Assembly: GCA_025766275.1 (NCBI GenBank)
Contig: JAFKAC010000034.1
Span: 186,001 to 250,000 of the forward strand
Source: Lactarius indigo
Taxonomy: Eukaryota; Basidiomycota; Agaricomycetes; Russulales; Russulaceae
Direction: 5' to 3'
Length of the DNA stretch: 64,000 bases
This document shows, piece after piece, positions 37,433 through 48,265 of this stretch. Position 1 is the first letter of the stretch. Each line of letters begins with the position of its first letter. The notes beneath the pieces were generated by a model, which ran no database searches, was not told where the DNA came from, and was given only the letters and a program-made list of their open reading frames with translations. The position numbers were made by a program, and so were the translations under genes.

Positions 37433-39529
37433 TCACTCCTCTTCTGACTTCTCTTCGTCGATTATTTCTTCCAACTTGTCAAAGTCGGGCGTCCCAAGAC
37501 CCGTGACCTATAGGGCCGATAGCATCAGCCAACGTCGAAATGAAGAGACACAAATCCGGCGGGGCGCACAGGGTCCCACCCGTCGATAGCGGGGAATCCG
37601 TCTGTCCTACAGCCCGGGTTCGAGCCAAATGTGATGTCGTTGAGGCCGGCGAGGCCGAAGCTGTAGAGCCAGGGGTTGAGGAAGCCGAGCGGCTGCTTGC
37701 CTTTCGAAATGCGGTAGTCGTTCAGCAACGAAATAATGCCGGCCACGGTCTGTAGTACGTTGGGCAGTCAGCTGGGGGTGGACGGCGGCAGAAGGTGGGA
37801 GGTGGGAAAAACGCACAGGCGTCGAGCAGCTCGTGCCATCCATGTCCTCGGGTTCCCCGTTAACGACGATTTTGAAGTTGAGCGCCTGCGCAGAGATGTC
37901 GGGTATCCCGCGCCCATGAGGACTGCACGAATACAAAATAAGACTGGGTCAGGTAAGGTCGTGGGAGCGGACGAACTTGAAGAGACCGTCGTATATGTCG
38001 CCGACATCCTCGAGGAAGAGGGGCACAGCGACATCCTGGTAGTACGGGCGTGGAAAGTAGTTCGAGAAGCCACCTCCGGAGAGGCTCGCGGCGATCTCGG
38101 GATCGTCATCTGTCGTGCCACCAACGCTGGTGACCCACGGACCTACAAAAGTGTGATGATGTTGTCAGTAGCTTGTATCTACGTCTGTGTGTCGCTTTCT
38201 AACAGTGAATAAAGAACTCTACACGTACACGATGCGGGGAACTCGGGGAGGAACTGGACGCTGAATTGTCCGTCGCTGTTCCGGACCAAACAATGACCCC
38301 GGCCGACACCCCAGTCACCGCTCGAGAAGATGACACTGACGCCCAGCGCGCCAAGCTTCAAGAACTCATCGCAAATGGCGTACGCATATTCCAGCGGAGC
38401 ACTGTACTCGGGGCCGCCGTACGACGTGCTAATTGTCGGAGGGATGTCCTCCAGATCTAACATATAGGCGAGCCAGTTGAGGTATGGATCCGTGGCTGTA
38501 TTTAGCACGCCGCCTGTGCTGTAAAAAATGTTCTTTGTCGGGTAGGTAAAAGCCTCGGCATACTGGATGCCGAGATTGGCCTCGAAGCCGGGGTCATTCG
38601 GATCATACCCGCCACCGTTTACCAGCTCGACAGTAAAGGTCGCATATTCCCCATCGGTGCGATATTCCGTCATGAAAGCAGTCAGGTCCTGCGGGTTAGG
38701 GTATTCCCCGGCGTAACCCACAGTTGCGATCGCATTTTGGTCTACAGCCGCCGGCACGTAACCCATCGTTTTGTACAGCCCGCGCAGGTACGACGGCGTG
38801 ACGGGGTTTTTTTTGTTCTCCACGAGCTCCTCCGACCCCGCCTTTGTCCGTGCAGCAGCTGTCCCACGGGGGCGAATGCGCGGTTTCATCCACTGCGTGC
38901 GCGGAGAGCCAAAAAACGTCGTCGGTACGACAGTTTTGATGTGCTCGTGTAGGACCTCAGGGAGCGAGTAGCTGACTGTGCGAAGGACGGTGTCATTTAC
39001 CTCGACATGTTGGTAAAGTTGGTACGAAGCGCCGAGGATAACGTTGGCTTTAGACACGGGCACGCCGACGACCATCAGCCAGTCACCGCCAAGCGTCATT
39101 GAGACAGAGGAAGGGGGAATGCCGTGGTCCTTAAGCCATGAGTGGACAAGGTTGAGCGTTTCTGGGTGCGGAGCAACGAGCTTAGTGACCTGCCCCTTAG
39201 ACAGGTATGCCCCATATCTGCAGCGGAACAAATAGGTTCATGAGTCCACGGACAGGTGGCGGGATGACGTACTTTGCATGTCTTGGGTCACTGACCTCAC
39301 GGAGTACATCGACCAACGCATTTTCATCCTGGGGCTTCATTTTCAGGAAGAGGTCAATCGTAGTGTCGGCAGGCGGGTGGCCCAGGGTCTCCCAGGCCTC
39401 CGGGACAGTATTCCAGGAGTGTTTCACCATCGTTCGATTCCAACGTCGCGTAGGGGGCGTCGCGAGGCCGCCAACGAACCCAGTAGCAAGGACGGAGAGT
39501 ATAGAGAGCAAGCGATTCCACCCTGACAT
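37433..39529 (-). CDS. Sedolisin (S53) family protein with pro-kumamolisin domain; catalytic Asp replaced
   Basis: Secreted serine-carboxyl peptidase fold (tripeptidyl-peptidase type), about 600 residues. ATG 39529 starts a signal peptide ([18 protein letters not shown]); the longer upstream frame starts with GTG. The activation prodomain spans about residues 35-190 and the peptidase domain starts after the ENKKNPVTP linker. The segment that normally reads E-A-N-L-D, holding catalytic Glu and Asp four residues apart, here reads EANLG (codons 38,581-38,583 for E and 38,569-38,571 for G). The oxyanion Asp (SSGDWGVG) and the nucleophile Ser (DGTSCSTP) are present. The calcium-site region ([10 protein letters not shown] to [12 protein letters not shown]) is also present. 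Introns lie near 39,272-39,220, 38,228, 38,140, 37,930, 37,810-37,745 and 37,570-37,508. The final exon ends KSEEE at 37433. The frame is otherwise intact. Confidence 0.87.
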
Positions 39530-39938
39530 GATTACGATCACCTAGATAATTTGTTGGAGAGAACGAGGCTGTGCGGCCTTTGCAGGCTAGTTGGAGGCCG
39601 GGAAAGTCCTAACGACTCGAATTCCCCGGCTTTATGCCATTTCACTAAACTGAACGGCGGCATTATCGATATCGGGTGCCGTCGACATGGGTATATGCGA
39701 TATAATGAGATCCTGCCTCCTTGCCCAAACGGGACGCTGACATAATCGACGGTTAGAGCCTGCGAAAAAAAATGGCCAATAGAGTCAACTCTGACCTCGA
39801 ATCCACTTCAACTTCCACCTCCACCTACACCTCCATCTCCATTCCCCTTCCCCGCTTGCTCGTGGACAGGCCATCCAGGCAAGCTAGAGATATATATCTG
39901 CCGTAGATTTATCTTCGTCCCCATTTAATTCAACCTCA
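39530..39938. promoter_or_regulatory. Divergent promoter, sedolisin / phosphate carrier
   Basis: 409 bp between divergent starts. On the carrier side there is a CT-rich tract (39,790-39,860) and a TATA-like GATATATATC at about 39,889-39,898, some 45 bp before the ATG. Confidence 0.5.
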
Positions 39939-41103
39939 ATGTCGCACCTCGCTCCGTCAGGCAAGTGGGATGCCCGGTGAGCTGTCATTTTATATTCCTT
40001 TTCTTCCTTTTGCCTCACAATGACTGATACGCGTCCGAAGCTATCTTGGACCAGTCCCTCACGATACATCATACTATGCCAAGTGCATGCTTGGCGGTGT
40101 TCTCGCGTGTGGTCTCACCCACGCCGGAATCACACCCCTCGATGTTGCTAAATGTAACATGCAGGTAAGCCTCGTGATCCCCCGTCGCTATTCACGCTCA
40201 TCTCGTTCCGTCAGGTGAACCCCGCCAAGTACACGGGTAGCATCAGCGGCCTGAAAACTATCATCGCTGAGGAGGGCACAAAGGGTATCTGGAAAGGCTT
40301 CGGCCCTACTCTTATCGGATACTCTCTCCAAGGCATGTTCAAGTATGGCTTGTACGAGGTCTTCAAGGATGCCTACATGAACCTTGCCGGCGAGGAAGCG
40401 TCCGAGAAGTATAAGGGTGCCATCTGGCTCGCCGGCTCGGCTAGCGCCGAGTTCTTCGCCGACATCGCGCTCTGCCCGCTCGAGATGACCAAGGTCAAGA
40501 TTCAGACCAGCCCCGCTGGCAGTTTCCCTGTTCCCTTCGGTGCTGCCTGGGCCGAAATGGCCCGCACAAGTGCCGAGACGCGTTTCCCCTTCGGCTCCCT
40601 CGTTCCCCTGTGGTCCCGTCAGGTGCGGTTCTTTTGTAAGTACACTGCCACACCAGTCTTTAACTCTCCCCATAGATCCCATACACGATGGCCAAGTTCT
40701 TCTGTTTCGAGAAGATCGTGCAGCTCTTCTATACGCGCGTCTTCACTGAGCCGAAGGACAGCTACAGCAAGCCCACGCAACTCGGCGTCACCTTCGCGTC
40801 TGGTTACCTCTCCGGTATCGTTTGCGCTGTAGTCTCGCACCCTGCCGATTCGCTCGTCTCTCAGCTCGGCAAGCCACAAAATAAGGGCAAGAGTCTCGGC
40901 GTAATCGTCAATGAGGTCGGCTTTGGTACTCTTGCAACGAAGGGTCTTGGGACTCGTGTGGTCATGATCGGTACCCTCACTGGTACGTATAATATATGTT
41001 TTTGCGACGCCTACTAATTCCATGTTTGCGTATAGGCTTCCAATGGTGGATTTACGACACCTTCAAGTCTTCAATGGGCATGGGCACGACTGGTGGCAAA
41101 TAG
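39939..41103 (+). CDS. Mitochondrial phosphate carrier protein
   Basis: SLC25-type carrier that imports phosphate with a proton across the inner mitochondrial membrane for ATP synthesis (MIR1/PIC2 type). The three mitochondrial-carrier repeats are visible by their signature motifs: PLDVAKC (about 40,135), PLEMTKVK (about 40,480) and PADSLVS (about 40,845). The signature SYYAKCMLGG, with the upstream PHDT, is specific to phosphate carriers. The start is ATG 39939 (MSHLAPSGKWDA), spliced from GCCCG|GTGAGC to CCGAAG|CTATC so that YLGPVPHDTSYY is in frame. The ATG at 40,019 lies inside that intron in the wrong frame. Further introns lie near 40,166-40,214, 40,622-40,674 and 40,983-41,034. The protein ends MGTTGGK and is about 310 residues, the usual size. 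Confidence 0.92.
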
Positions 41104-41475
41104 ACTCATACCTTAATAAAATGATCCCCTAGGTATGTGTGTCATCGGTATGTCTGGAGGTATTCTTCTGACTGTGTACTAGAGGACCGTCAAGATATAC
41201 TCGGCCCATCATGTATGTTGATTGTCTTCGTTCCCAGTTATTCTTCCTAGTCTGTCCCTAGCTAGTTATGTGTGATTGGTATAGATTGTGTTCACACATC
41301 CTACTATTCGTGTTATCTGTGAGAATGTGAAGGTCTGAACAGCGGTTTTCGGAAATTGGGGATTAGAGGTTGTGAGGCGGGCAGTCGGGCCGGGCCGCAT
41401 CGGGATCTGTGCCAGTGTGCCGTGTAAGCTTGCCGCATCCAAGCTTTGCAGTGACAACCCATAAGGCGATACATT
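41104..41475. other. Intergenic, phosphate carrier to Shg1-domain gene
   Basis: 372 bp. 3' UTR of the carrier and promoter of the next gene; nothing else recognised. Confidence 0.4.
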
Positions 41476-42192
41476 ATGCCAGATCCCATAAAAACACCCG
41501 ACGATCTCGTGAAAGAGTAAATCTGCCTTCATCGTTTAGGTTCATATAGAATAAAAACAAAAAGATGACCGATTGAAAACACACAGATTCAAGAAATCAG
41601 GCGAGTTCGACCGTCTCAGGCGCGAGCTCCTCGCGCAATTCCAAAACGGAGTGCGTGCTGTGCACCCCAAATCCCTCTCTGCAGTCTGTGTTGACTGGGT
41701 ATCGGGATGAAAGGTGGGAACGGAGGCGTTCTGTGCGCGCGTGGACGACATTGCGCGGGCGCGGCTCGAGGCGGAGGACAAGCTGCACCTCAAGGCGGAC
41801 GATACGCTCCACCGCGAGCTGTTGCAGGAGCTCGATCGGTAACAGAGGACTCCTGTTTTTTCTCTCTCGTAAGCCAGCTGACGGGGAGTGCACAGATTCC
41901 CGCTCGTCGAGCGTGCTCTCGCTGACGTGCCTGCGCTCGCGGATCCCGAGTTCGCCGCTGGGATACGTAGACATGCCGAGAACCTCGTGCGGCGCTCTCG
42001 CGGCCTTCCTGGTACGTTCATATTTCCCCCCCCCCCCCAACGTCGCTTTTGTCTGCTCTTCAGCTGGTTGAGTGGCTTCCAGAGGAAGAACCGTCGCGGG
42101 TTAATGGCGCGCGGGATGGGCAACCGCTGCGGAATGGAGCGTCGCACGATGAGGCCCCGCGTGATGAAGGGATGGAGATATCGGATGGGTGA
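41476..42192 (+). CDS. COMPASS Shg1/BOD1-domain protein
   Basis: Small protein of the Shg1 family (a subunit of the Set1 histone H3K4 methyltransferase complex in yeast), about 165 residues in five exons. Exon 1 (41476-41516) encodes MPDPIKTPDDLVK and ends in phase, so that GA|A gives the Glu of EFKKSGEFDRLRRELLAQF, the family hallmark. After an intron near 41,661-41,725 comes EAFCARVDDIARARLEAEDKL, then FPLVERALADVPALADPEF. The last exon gives LVEWLPEEEP and an acidic tail ending EISDG with the stop at 42192. No single open frame shows the gene; it emerges only after splicing. The domain call rests on my memory of the pattern (short helical domain, KxGxFDxLRxELL). A nuclear role is inferred from the family. 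Confidence 0.75.
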
Positions 42193-42812
42193 TTGGGATC
42201 TGAGTTACTAGGTTACCTACTACCTACTTTGCCTCGATGCCGCAGTTCTAGAAAGGACTCCTCAGTCGCGCTATGCGCGACTCAGTTCTTGGGTTCAGCT
42301 ATCATTCCTTTTAACACCTCACTGTAACGCCGAAGCCGACGAACGCCCAGACGAACTGAGCATAGACTTGGGTACATTCTAGGAGAGCTCGCGAAATCAC
42401 AATCGAGGAAAGTCGCAAGTATACTTACACTTGCCACATGGAGTGAGTTAGGAATCACGCCTCAAACCTTTCTGGTCACCGATGCGGTACACATTCCTCA
42501 TCTCACTCCTAGGAGATCTCCGGTGAGCAGTTATGAATAGAGCCACAAGGCGCGACGCGTTGTTTACAGGTACACAGGTACTAACAGTACATTCTTACCA
42601 CCAAATGCACTCCTTATCTTTCCAACTGAGCATACAACACGGCATTGTGTTTTAAAGCCAAACGTGGAGTAAATAACAAAAGGAAAACCCGGAATCCCTG
42701 ATTTCGAGATCGTCATCAGGGACCACAGATATATAGCCAATCAGTGTAAGAGCTCAAGCTCAAGCTCCACCGCCCTCGCAGAGGACGACGACGGCGTGTC
42801 TGTATCTGGTTC
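42193..42812. other. Intergenic, Shg1 gene to DUF6535 B1
   Basis: 620 bp of convergent 3' flanks. From about 42,780 the sequence belongs to the type B duplication. No gene is visible. Confidence 0.4.
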
Positions 42813-45800
42813 TCATTTCAGGCTGTGAGCGTCGGCACTGGCGTCAGTATCGAAGTTTTGGATAACGTGGGGCGGTCGTTGGTTTAGGACGACGATATCC
42901 GTGTCGGAATTCCGGGACTCGTGCGGTAACGACAGTGGTTTGTCGACTTGGATACCAGCAGTCCCGCTGTCTTGTTGTAGTTCGTCTGCACTCCTGCTCA
43001 CGCGCCCGCTCCCGCCACTACCGTCATCTGATCCTCCACTGGTGCTTCTACTTTTGTCATTGGCCTCCGAGTCGACCGCGCCATCAACCTCGCTCCCTCC
43101 GCCCGCATCGCCGTTTCCGACTGCTGCGTCATCCCCTGATTCAGAGATGCTTGAAAGTGGACCCTCCGCAGGTGGGAAAATCCGCTCTGCATGATAATCC
43201 GGGGGTATTGGCGCGGTCGCGGTCGCGGAAGCAGAAGCAGAAGCAGAAGCAGAAGTGGAAGCAAAAATAGGATCTGAGGCGGGGACAGGATTAGACGGGT
43301 ATGCCTGCGCGATAACTCCCGGCTCGGCGCTCTCTTCCACGGGCGTGTGGAAGCGCGTGCCTGGCGTAGAAAGCGAAAGCGGGCCCGAGTGTGACTGCTG
43401 GGGTATATATAGCCCGAGACCCTGCCCAGCTATCGTGGGGAGAGGTGTCGGAGGCCATGGCAGTGATGACGAGCGGCTCCGTTCTGGAGGCGGCGTGGCG
43501 GGAGGTGAGGACCGAGGTGCGAAGAGATCGCGTCGCGGTGCATGCGCCAGCGAATCCGGCGACGAGGCGTGCGAAGAGTGCGGACGGCTCCGCGAGCCCG
43601 AGCCTTCTCTTCTCTGTACCACGACCACGGGTAAGGACGAAATACTAGTACCCTGTGCAGATTCCGACTCGGCGGTGATCGCCGTCTGGAGGCTTGTGCT
43701 GGCCTGCATGGGCGGCGCGAATGGCTCCAGCCTGGCAGCCAGCACGAACCCATATTCGGCGCTGCTATTGGAAGACGATGATGATGATGACGACGACGAC
43801 GAAGGAGATGGTGGCTGCGCAGCAGGAGTTGCTGCGCTTTCATCAAGTCTCTGTACCACCGACGATCGCGCGCTGCCGTGCATGTTAGGAGACGATGGGG
43901 ACGGTGGCAACGATGGGGACGGTGGCAACGAAGGAGACGTTGGAGCACTATCACGGGATTGCTGCGACGCCCACGATCCTGCGCTGCCGCGCCTGTTAGG
44001 AGGCGGCGGAGACGTTGGGGCATTCTCATAAGGTTCCTCCGTTTCCCACGATCCCAACCGCCTGTTGGAAGATGACAGAGAAGGTGTCCGGGCATGAAAA
44101 GTCGGAGCATCGTCATAAAACCCCGACGCTGACCACCATCCCTCCATGTCGCGCCCGCCGGAAGATGAGGGAGAAGGTCGTCGGCCTGGAGAGGTCGAGG
44201 CGTCGTCATAAGGGTTCTGCGCCGGCAACGAACCCACGCGGTCGCGTCTGCTAGAAGATGATGGAGACGGTGGCTGTGTGGTAATAGTCGGGGCTACGTC
44301 ACGGAGTCTACTTGCAGCCCGCGATCCCATGCTGTCGCGGATGTTGGGGTCGGCGGGCTCCCGGGGGTGCTGTACTGTATCAATAAATTCGCCCTGTTCC
44401 GGCTCAACTGGCACGTCGATATAAGGTCCCTGCAGGCGGCCGCTTGGCGAATAGAGGGGCCGGGCTATCTTGTGAGCGCTATCCACCTCAGATTAGCACC
44501 CGCGCCACTAAACAAGTAACGTGCACCTACTTTCTCCTGCTGTCGCCCCGTACTAACTGGAAGAGGCCGATCTCCAGTGACTTTGCTGTAGAGTTTCGCG
44601 GGGAGGCGGGGCCTAATAGGCGTTGACTGGGGGCGTCTGGCTTGGATAGCGATGGTTGCGGATGGGTGGGGACAACGGCAAGAGAGTTACGAGATCCAGA
44701 AGGGGCCGGTAGCAGCAACGGCTTCCGAGAAGGCTGTGCTGCGGAAAACTGATAGTGAAGTAGCTTTCTTCTTATCCACGCCTGAGAATTGTTGAGTGTG
44801 TCAGCCAAGTCCGGGCATGTGTCTTCGTATTCAAACAGTATTGATTGTGCCGACTGCCACAGGTTTGGCGTCCCCAGTCCCCGGACAGCCAAAGGTATGA
44901 TCTTCTCTCCAATCTTGACGATGAACTGGTACACGGATCCAGAGAGGTTGTCGATATCTCGAAACATCACGTTAAGGTGCTGTTCTTTGAGGAACTTCAG
45001 GAGCCCCAGCAAACTTCTCTGGCTGCGTTCATTGAGCTTGCCTTGCAAGGTTCGTATCGGGATGGCGATTGTCTCCAAAGTTTCCAGTATCATTTTTTGA
45101 TCAGCGTCGCTCCTCCTCGGGCCCTTGATAACATGCTGGATTAGCTGAATCACGTTAGCTACATGCCCCGACGCGATGATCCTTGGCATGAGTCCTTTCA
45201 TTGTGGCCGAGCTCCACTGGTCAAGGCATTCGGTGGCTTCGTCGACATAGGCGCTGAGAGGTAATTGGGCGGGTTCCAAAGGTCTCAGTGTCCTGTACAA
45301 AAGTTTGGCATGTAGCGAAAGATAAGCCAAGACGGGATCTAGCATTGATGACTCCCCGTTAACTGTCTCGTTGTGTCGCAATTCGACGTCGTCGTAGAGC
45401 CAAGCCTCAGGCGGGCACAAGTTCTGTTCCCAGAGGTACCTCATCATCTTCCGGTCCGCTTTTTCGGCGTCCCAATTGAGGTACTGGGCTCGCTTGCTCT
45501 CCGGCTGTGGTGAGTTCATCCTCAGCGTCTCGATATGAGTTCGAGTGGATTGAGCCCAAACCGCCAGGAGGTCGTGATTGGTTATTTCCTTGATTATATC
45601 CCTGACCCCGATCCTTCGACCACTTCCACGGCCATCGTCCCGTGTGCTCTTGACATATGCGAGAAGACGTTCTACCGTCACGAGCTTCTGTTTCGTATAC
45701 GCGCCGAGTTCGTCGTAGTCCACCAATAGTCTCCAAACGGCGACAGCTGCAGTGCAACGCGCGTGCATGGAAATCACAGAGTCACTGACGGACCGAAGGT

Positions 45801-47123
45801 TCATGGTGACATCGATCGCCTTTGCCGGAAAGCTGGAATTCCATTTCCAAATATCGCGTGGATCGCCCTCCTCCACCGACGCCCCTGTGTCGTTGGAGAA
45901 CCAATTGGTAGCAAGAGCACGAAGGGCACTCAGCCCGGAAATCGACTGGCGCCGGTAGACGTCTATGGAATCGTGTGTAGGCTCGAGACAGTTGACCAAC
46001 AACTCTGAGATGTGGCGCGCTAGGTCCTTGCGTTTTACAAGTTCGAGCATGATGGCCGGAGCTCCGACGACCTTGTTGGAGCGCATGAAACCGGCAATTC
46101 CTTCGATAAACGGCTCACAGTCGCCACGATCTATGAGCGATGAAAGCGCCGACGAAAGTGAAGCGAGATCTCGTTCCTGCGTCCCATCGATGGTCGTAGT
46201 CGCGTACTCCTCGCGGCCACGGGAAAGACTACGTGAGTCGACGACGACATGCCAGCCCCCTACATTAGTGAAACTGAGTGGGCGAACGGCCTGCTTGATA
46301 TACCACAACGCACTAGAGAGGGGAGTGCAATACGGACTTTGCAGGTCGTGCAGGGGGAACCAACTGAGAGCTAGGTAGAACGCCGCGATGACGATGAGGA
46401 CGCAGAGCGATAAGAGCGAAAGCATGCGGCTGGCCGGGGCGGTGATGTCGACCAAACCGGCGATGAATAGGAACATAGCCAAATGCAAGAGCCCCGAAGC
46501 ACCCTCGACGATGGCCTTCACCCCGGAGCGCTCGATTCCCTGCAGCAGAAATGCGCGGTAGCGGGCACGCTGATGCGCTTCCGTGAGCCGGCTGAAGGCC
46601 TGAGTGTACTGACGCGCCCATTGCTGGACCAAGGTCGCACATAGCGCACTCGAAAGGCTGGAAAGCAGACTTGAGCACCATAATGCGTTGGCGCGAAGTA
46701 AGGAGAGATTTGTCGCGGCGGGAGTAGGAGTGGTTCCAGGGGTTTGATTTGATTGTGTCATCTGTTGCAAGCTTCCGACTAAAAATGCTGTCACCACAGC
46801 AGAGAAAAGACCAGCCTAGAGTCGCGCTAAGCCATGCGCCGGCGTCATATTGTGAGACAATGGTCGACTTACGAAGATAAGTAGTCCATCCATCTCAGCT
46901 TTCCAATTCTCTGCTAGTGCCCTGTCATGGCGCTCACTTTCTGCCAGACAGACGGACCATAGTTTTCCAGAGCTTTCCACCGCGTACCCAGTGGTTCGTA
47001 GACTAGGTGGACCTGTGGACCCAGTGTGAGTGATAGATAGGCGCATGCCATGGAAAGCTTGAAATTACCGTTTGGAGCTTCCGCACCAGCTCTTGCAGCT
47101 TCTAGGTCGACTATGCCAACCAT
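42813..47123 (-). CDS. DUF6535-family membrane protein, type B copy 1
   Basis: About 1,380 residues in four exons. Exon 1 (ATG 47123) encodes MVGIVDLEAARAGAEAPN. Exon 2 carries LWSVCLAESERHDRALAENWKAEMDGLLIF, the DUF6535 start. Exon 3 (46815-44531) opens AGLFSAVVTAF and holds four membrane segments, VQQWARQYTQ, SPYCTPLSSALWY and a helical cytoplasmic module. Exon 4 (44478-42813) is a Ser/Pro-rich, probably disordered tail of about 550 residues, with poly-Ser and Ala-Ser repeats and recurring P-S-P-S-S-S-x-R blocks. The splice from RRK to AHKIARPLYSP joins tail and body in frame, so this is one gene and not two. Its stop (TGA at 42,815-42,813) is a CGA codon in copy 2, which reads on. The function is unknown. 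Confidence 0.8.
43230..43260. repeat. GCAGAA/GGCGAA-type hexamer microsatellite in coding tail
   Basis: Tandem AGAAGC hexamers encode alternating Ser-Ala on the minus strand. The array is longer here than in copy 2 (about 48,740-48,775), so it is a length-variable coding repeat. Confidence 0.7.
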
Positions 47124-48265
47124 GTGTTTGTGGTTGGAGAAATAGATGTGAGTAGGAGACCCGTACTTGGACGAGAGACGCCCATCCGAGCTGCGCGGGC
47201 CTTGACATGCTTGACAGGACTCAAAGAAGGCGCATTGCATGGAACTGAATAAAGACGTCCCTTTTCCTCCGCATCCTTTTCAGTAATGTAGACGCAGACT
47301 ACGACTCGGATATGCGACGCGGTACATTACATGGACAACCTCTGTGAAGAGGCAAGTCGGATCATCAGACGCCAATACCGCTGGCCTGTCAATGGAAAGA
47401 TGCAAGTCGGTTCATAGCTAGAAGACTGGCGCAACACTTCGGGTAGGGAACAGCAGAACATGAACTCTGGTATATTATCAGACAGGGAGGGTCTCCACTA
47501 CAGTAGTGTAGGCAACTTGAATGGGGGACTCGGTAAAGCCCAGTGAGAGGGGAGGGGGAGACTGACCGAGGTCGCGTGTCGTCCGAAACCAGCAGCAGTC
47601 ATATGACCGGTTATGTGCAACAGCAACATGTACTGAACATCAACTTGAACTTGAATATGCATTAATTATTGATTGGCCATGGTGCATGATGCCAGACCCT
47701 GATTTTTCAACTCGGAAGTCACACGAATAGCCTGAGGCTCTGAGGTGGCCACACGCAGAGACTTCCGCGTTCACGTCTGGTGGAATATAGTGATGTTCAT
47801 GACGAATCTCCCATTCAGAAGCCTTCGGCTTGGGGAAATCACAGAGGCTACAAGCCCCACGTTCATAAGCGGTATCAGGGCAAGTCTATACTATCATGTT
47901 TCGCGTATATGAAACATAAGAAGCAAGGGCGTGAGATAGGTAAAAATCATAGCCATAGTTTCCACCATCTGTGCATGCGACATGACCAGGATACGATTGT
48001 CAGCTCTGCTGGGTGTTTGTATTCTTTCAAAGGCATTGTCCCACTGACTCTTGTCCAAACTCGGACCATATTGGATCGGGTTCGCGCTTGAAGTTGGTCC
48101 AAACGCACTACATGATTTCCATGAACGTCATTCTCGAACCCATCGCTCGCTTCCCTCTCATCAGTGATGGGTTTTCTTCAGTATTCTTTCGGTCTCCTTG
48201 AACGTCACTGGGTGTGGGCTCCACTTAGCCTGTGGAGCACCATGGTCGTATTTGAGCCCCCGAAG
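47124..48265. other. Intergenic between the two type B genes
   Basis: About 1.1 kb. The left 280 bp is duplicated upstream flank of DUF6535 B1; the rest is unique. Open frames here (for example 47,780-48,091 plus) have no recognisable features. Confidence 0.4.

Larger units (their letters stand above)
42780..47400. repeat. Type B duplication, copy 1
   Basis: Aligns by eye at high identity with 48,275-52,870, covering a whole DUF6535 gene, its introns and about 280 bp of upstream flank. Similarity fades beyond about 47,400 / 52,870. Confidence 0.85.

Noticed and set aside
40019..40080. ATG at 40,019 as the start of the phosphate carrier, implying a frameshift
   Set aside because: The upstream ATG at 39,939 with an intron from GTGAGC to CCGAAG gives an unbroken N-terminus in the correct frame.
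43255..44031. Long plus-strand open frame opposite the DUF6535 B1 tail (and its twin at 48,753-49,520)
   Set aside because: It is antisense to low-complexity Ser/Pro codons; the Asp/Gly-rich translation is a mirror of poly-Ser coding and has no start context or splice logic.
42813..44486. Ser/Pro-rich frame as a separate secreted or mucin-like gene
   Set aside because: Its apparent start is GTG inside an intron boundary, and it splices in frame to the DUF6535 body in both copies.
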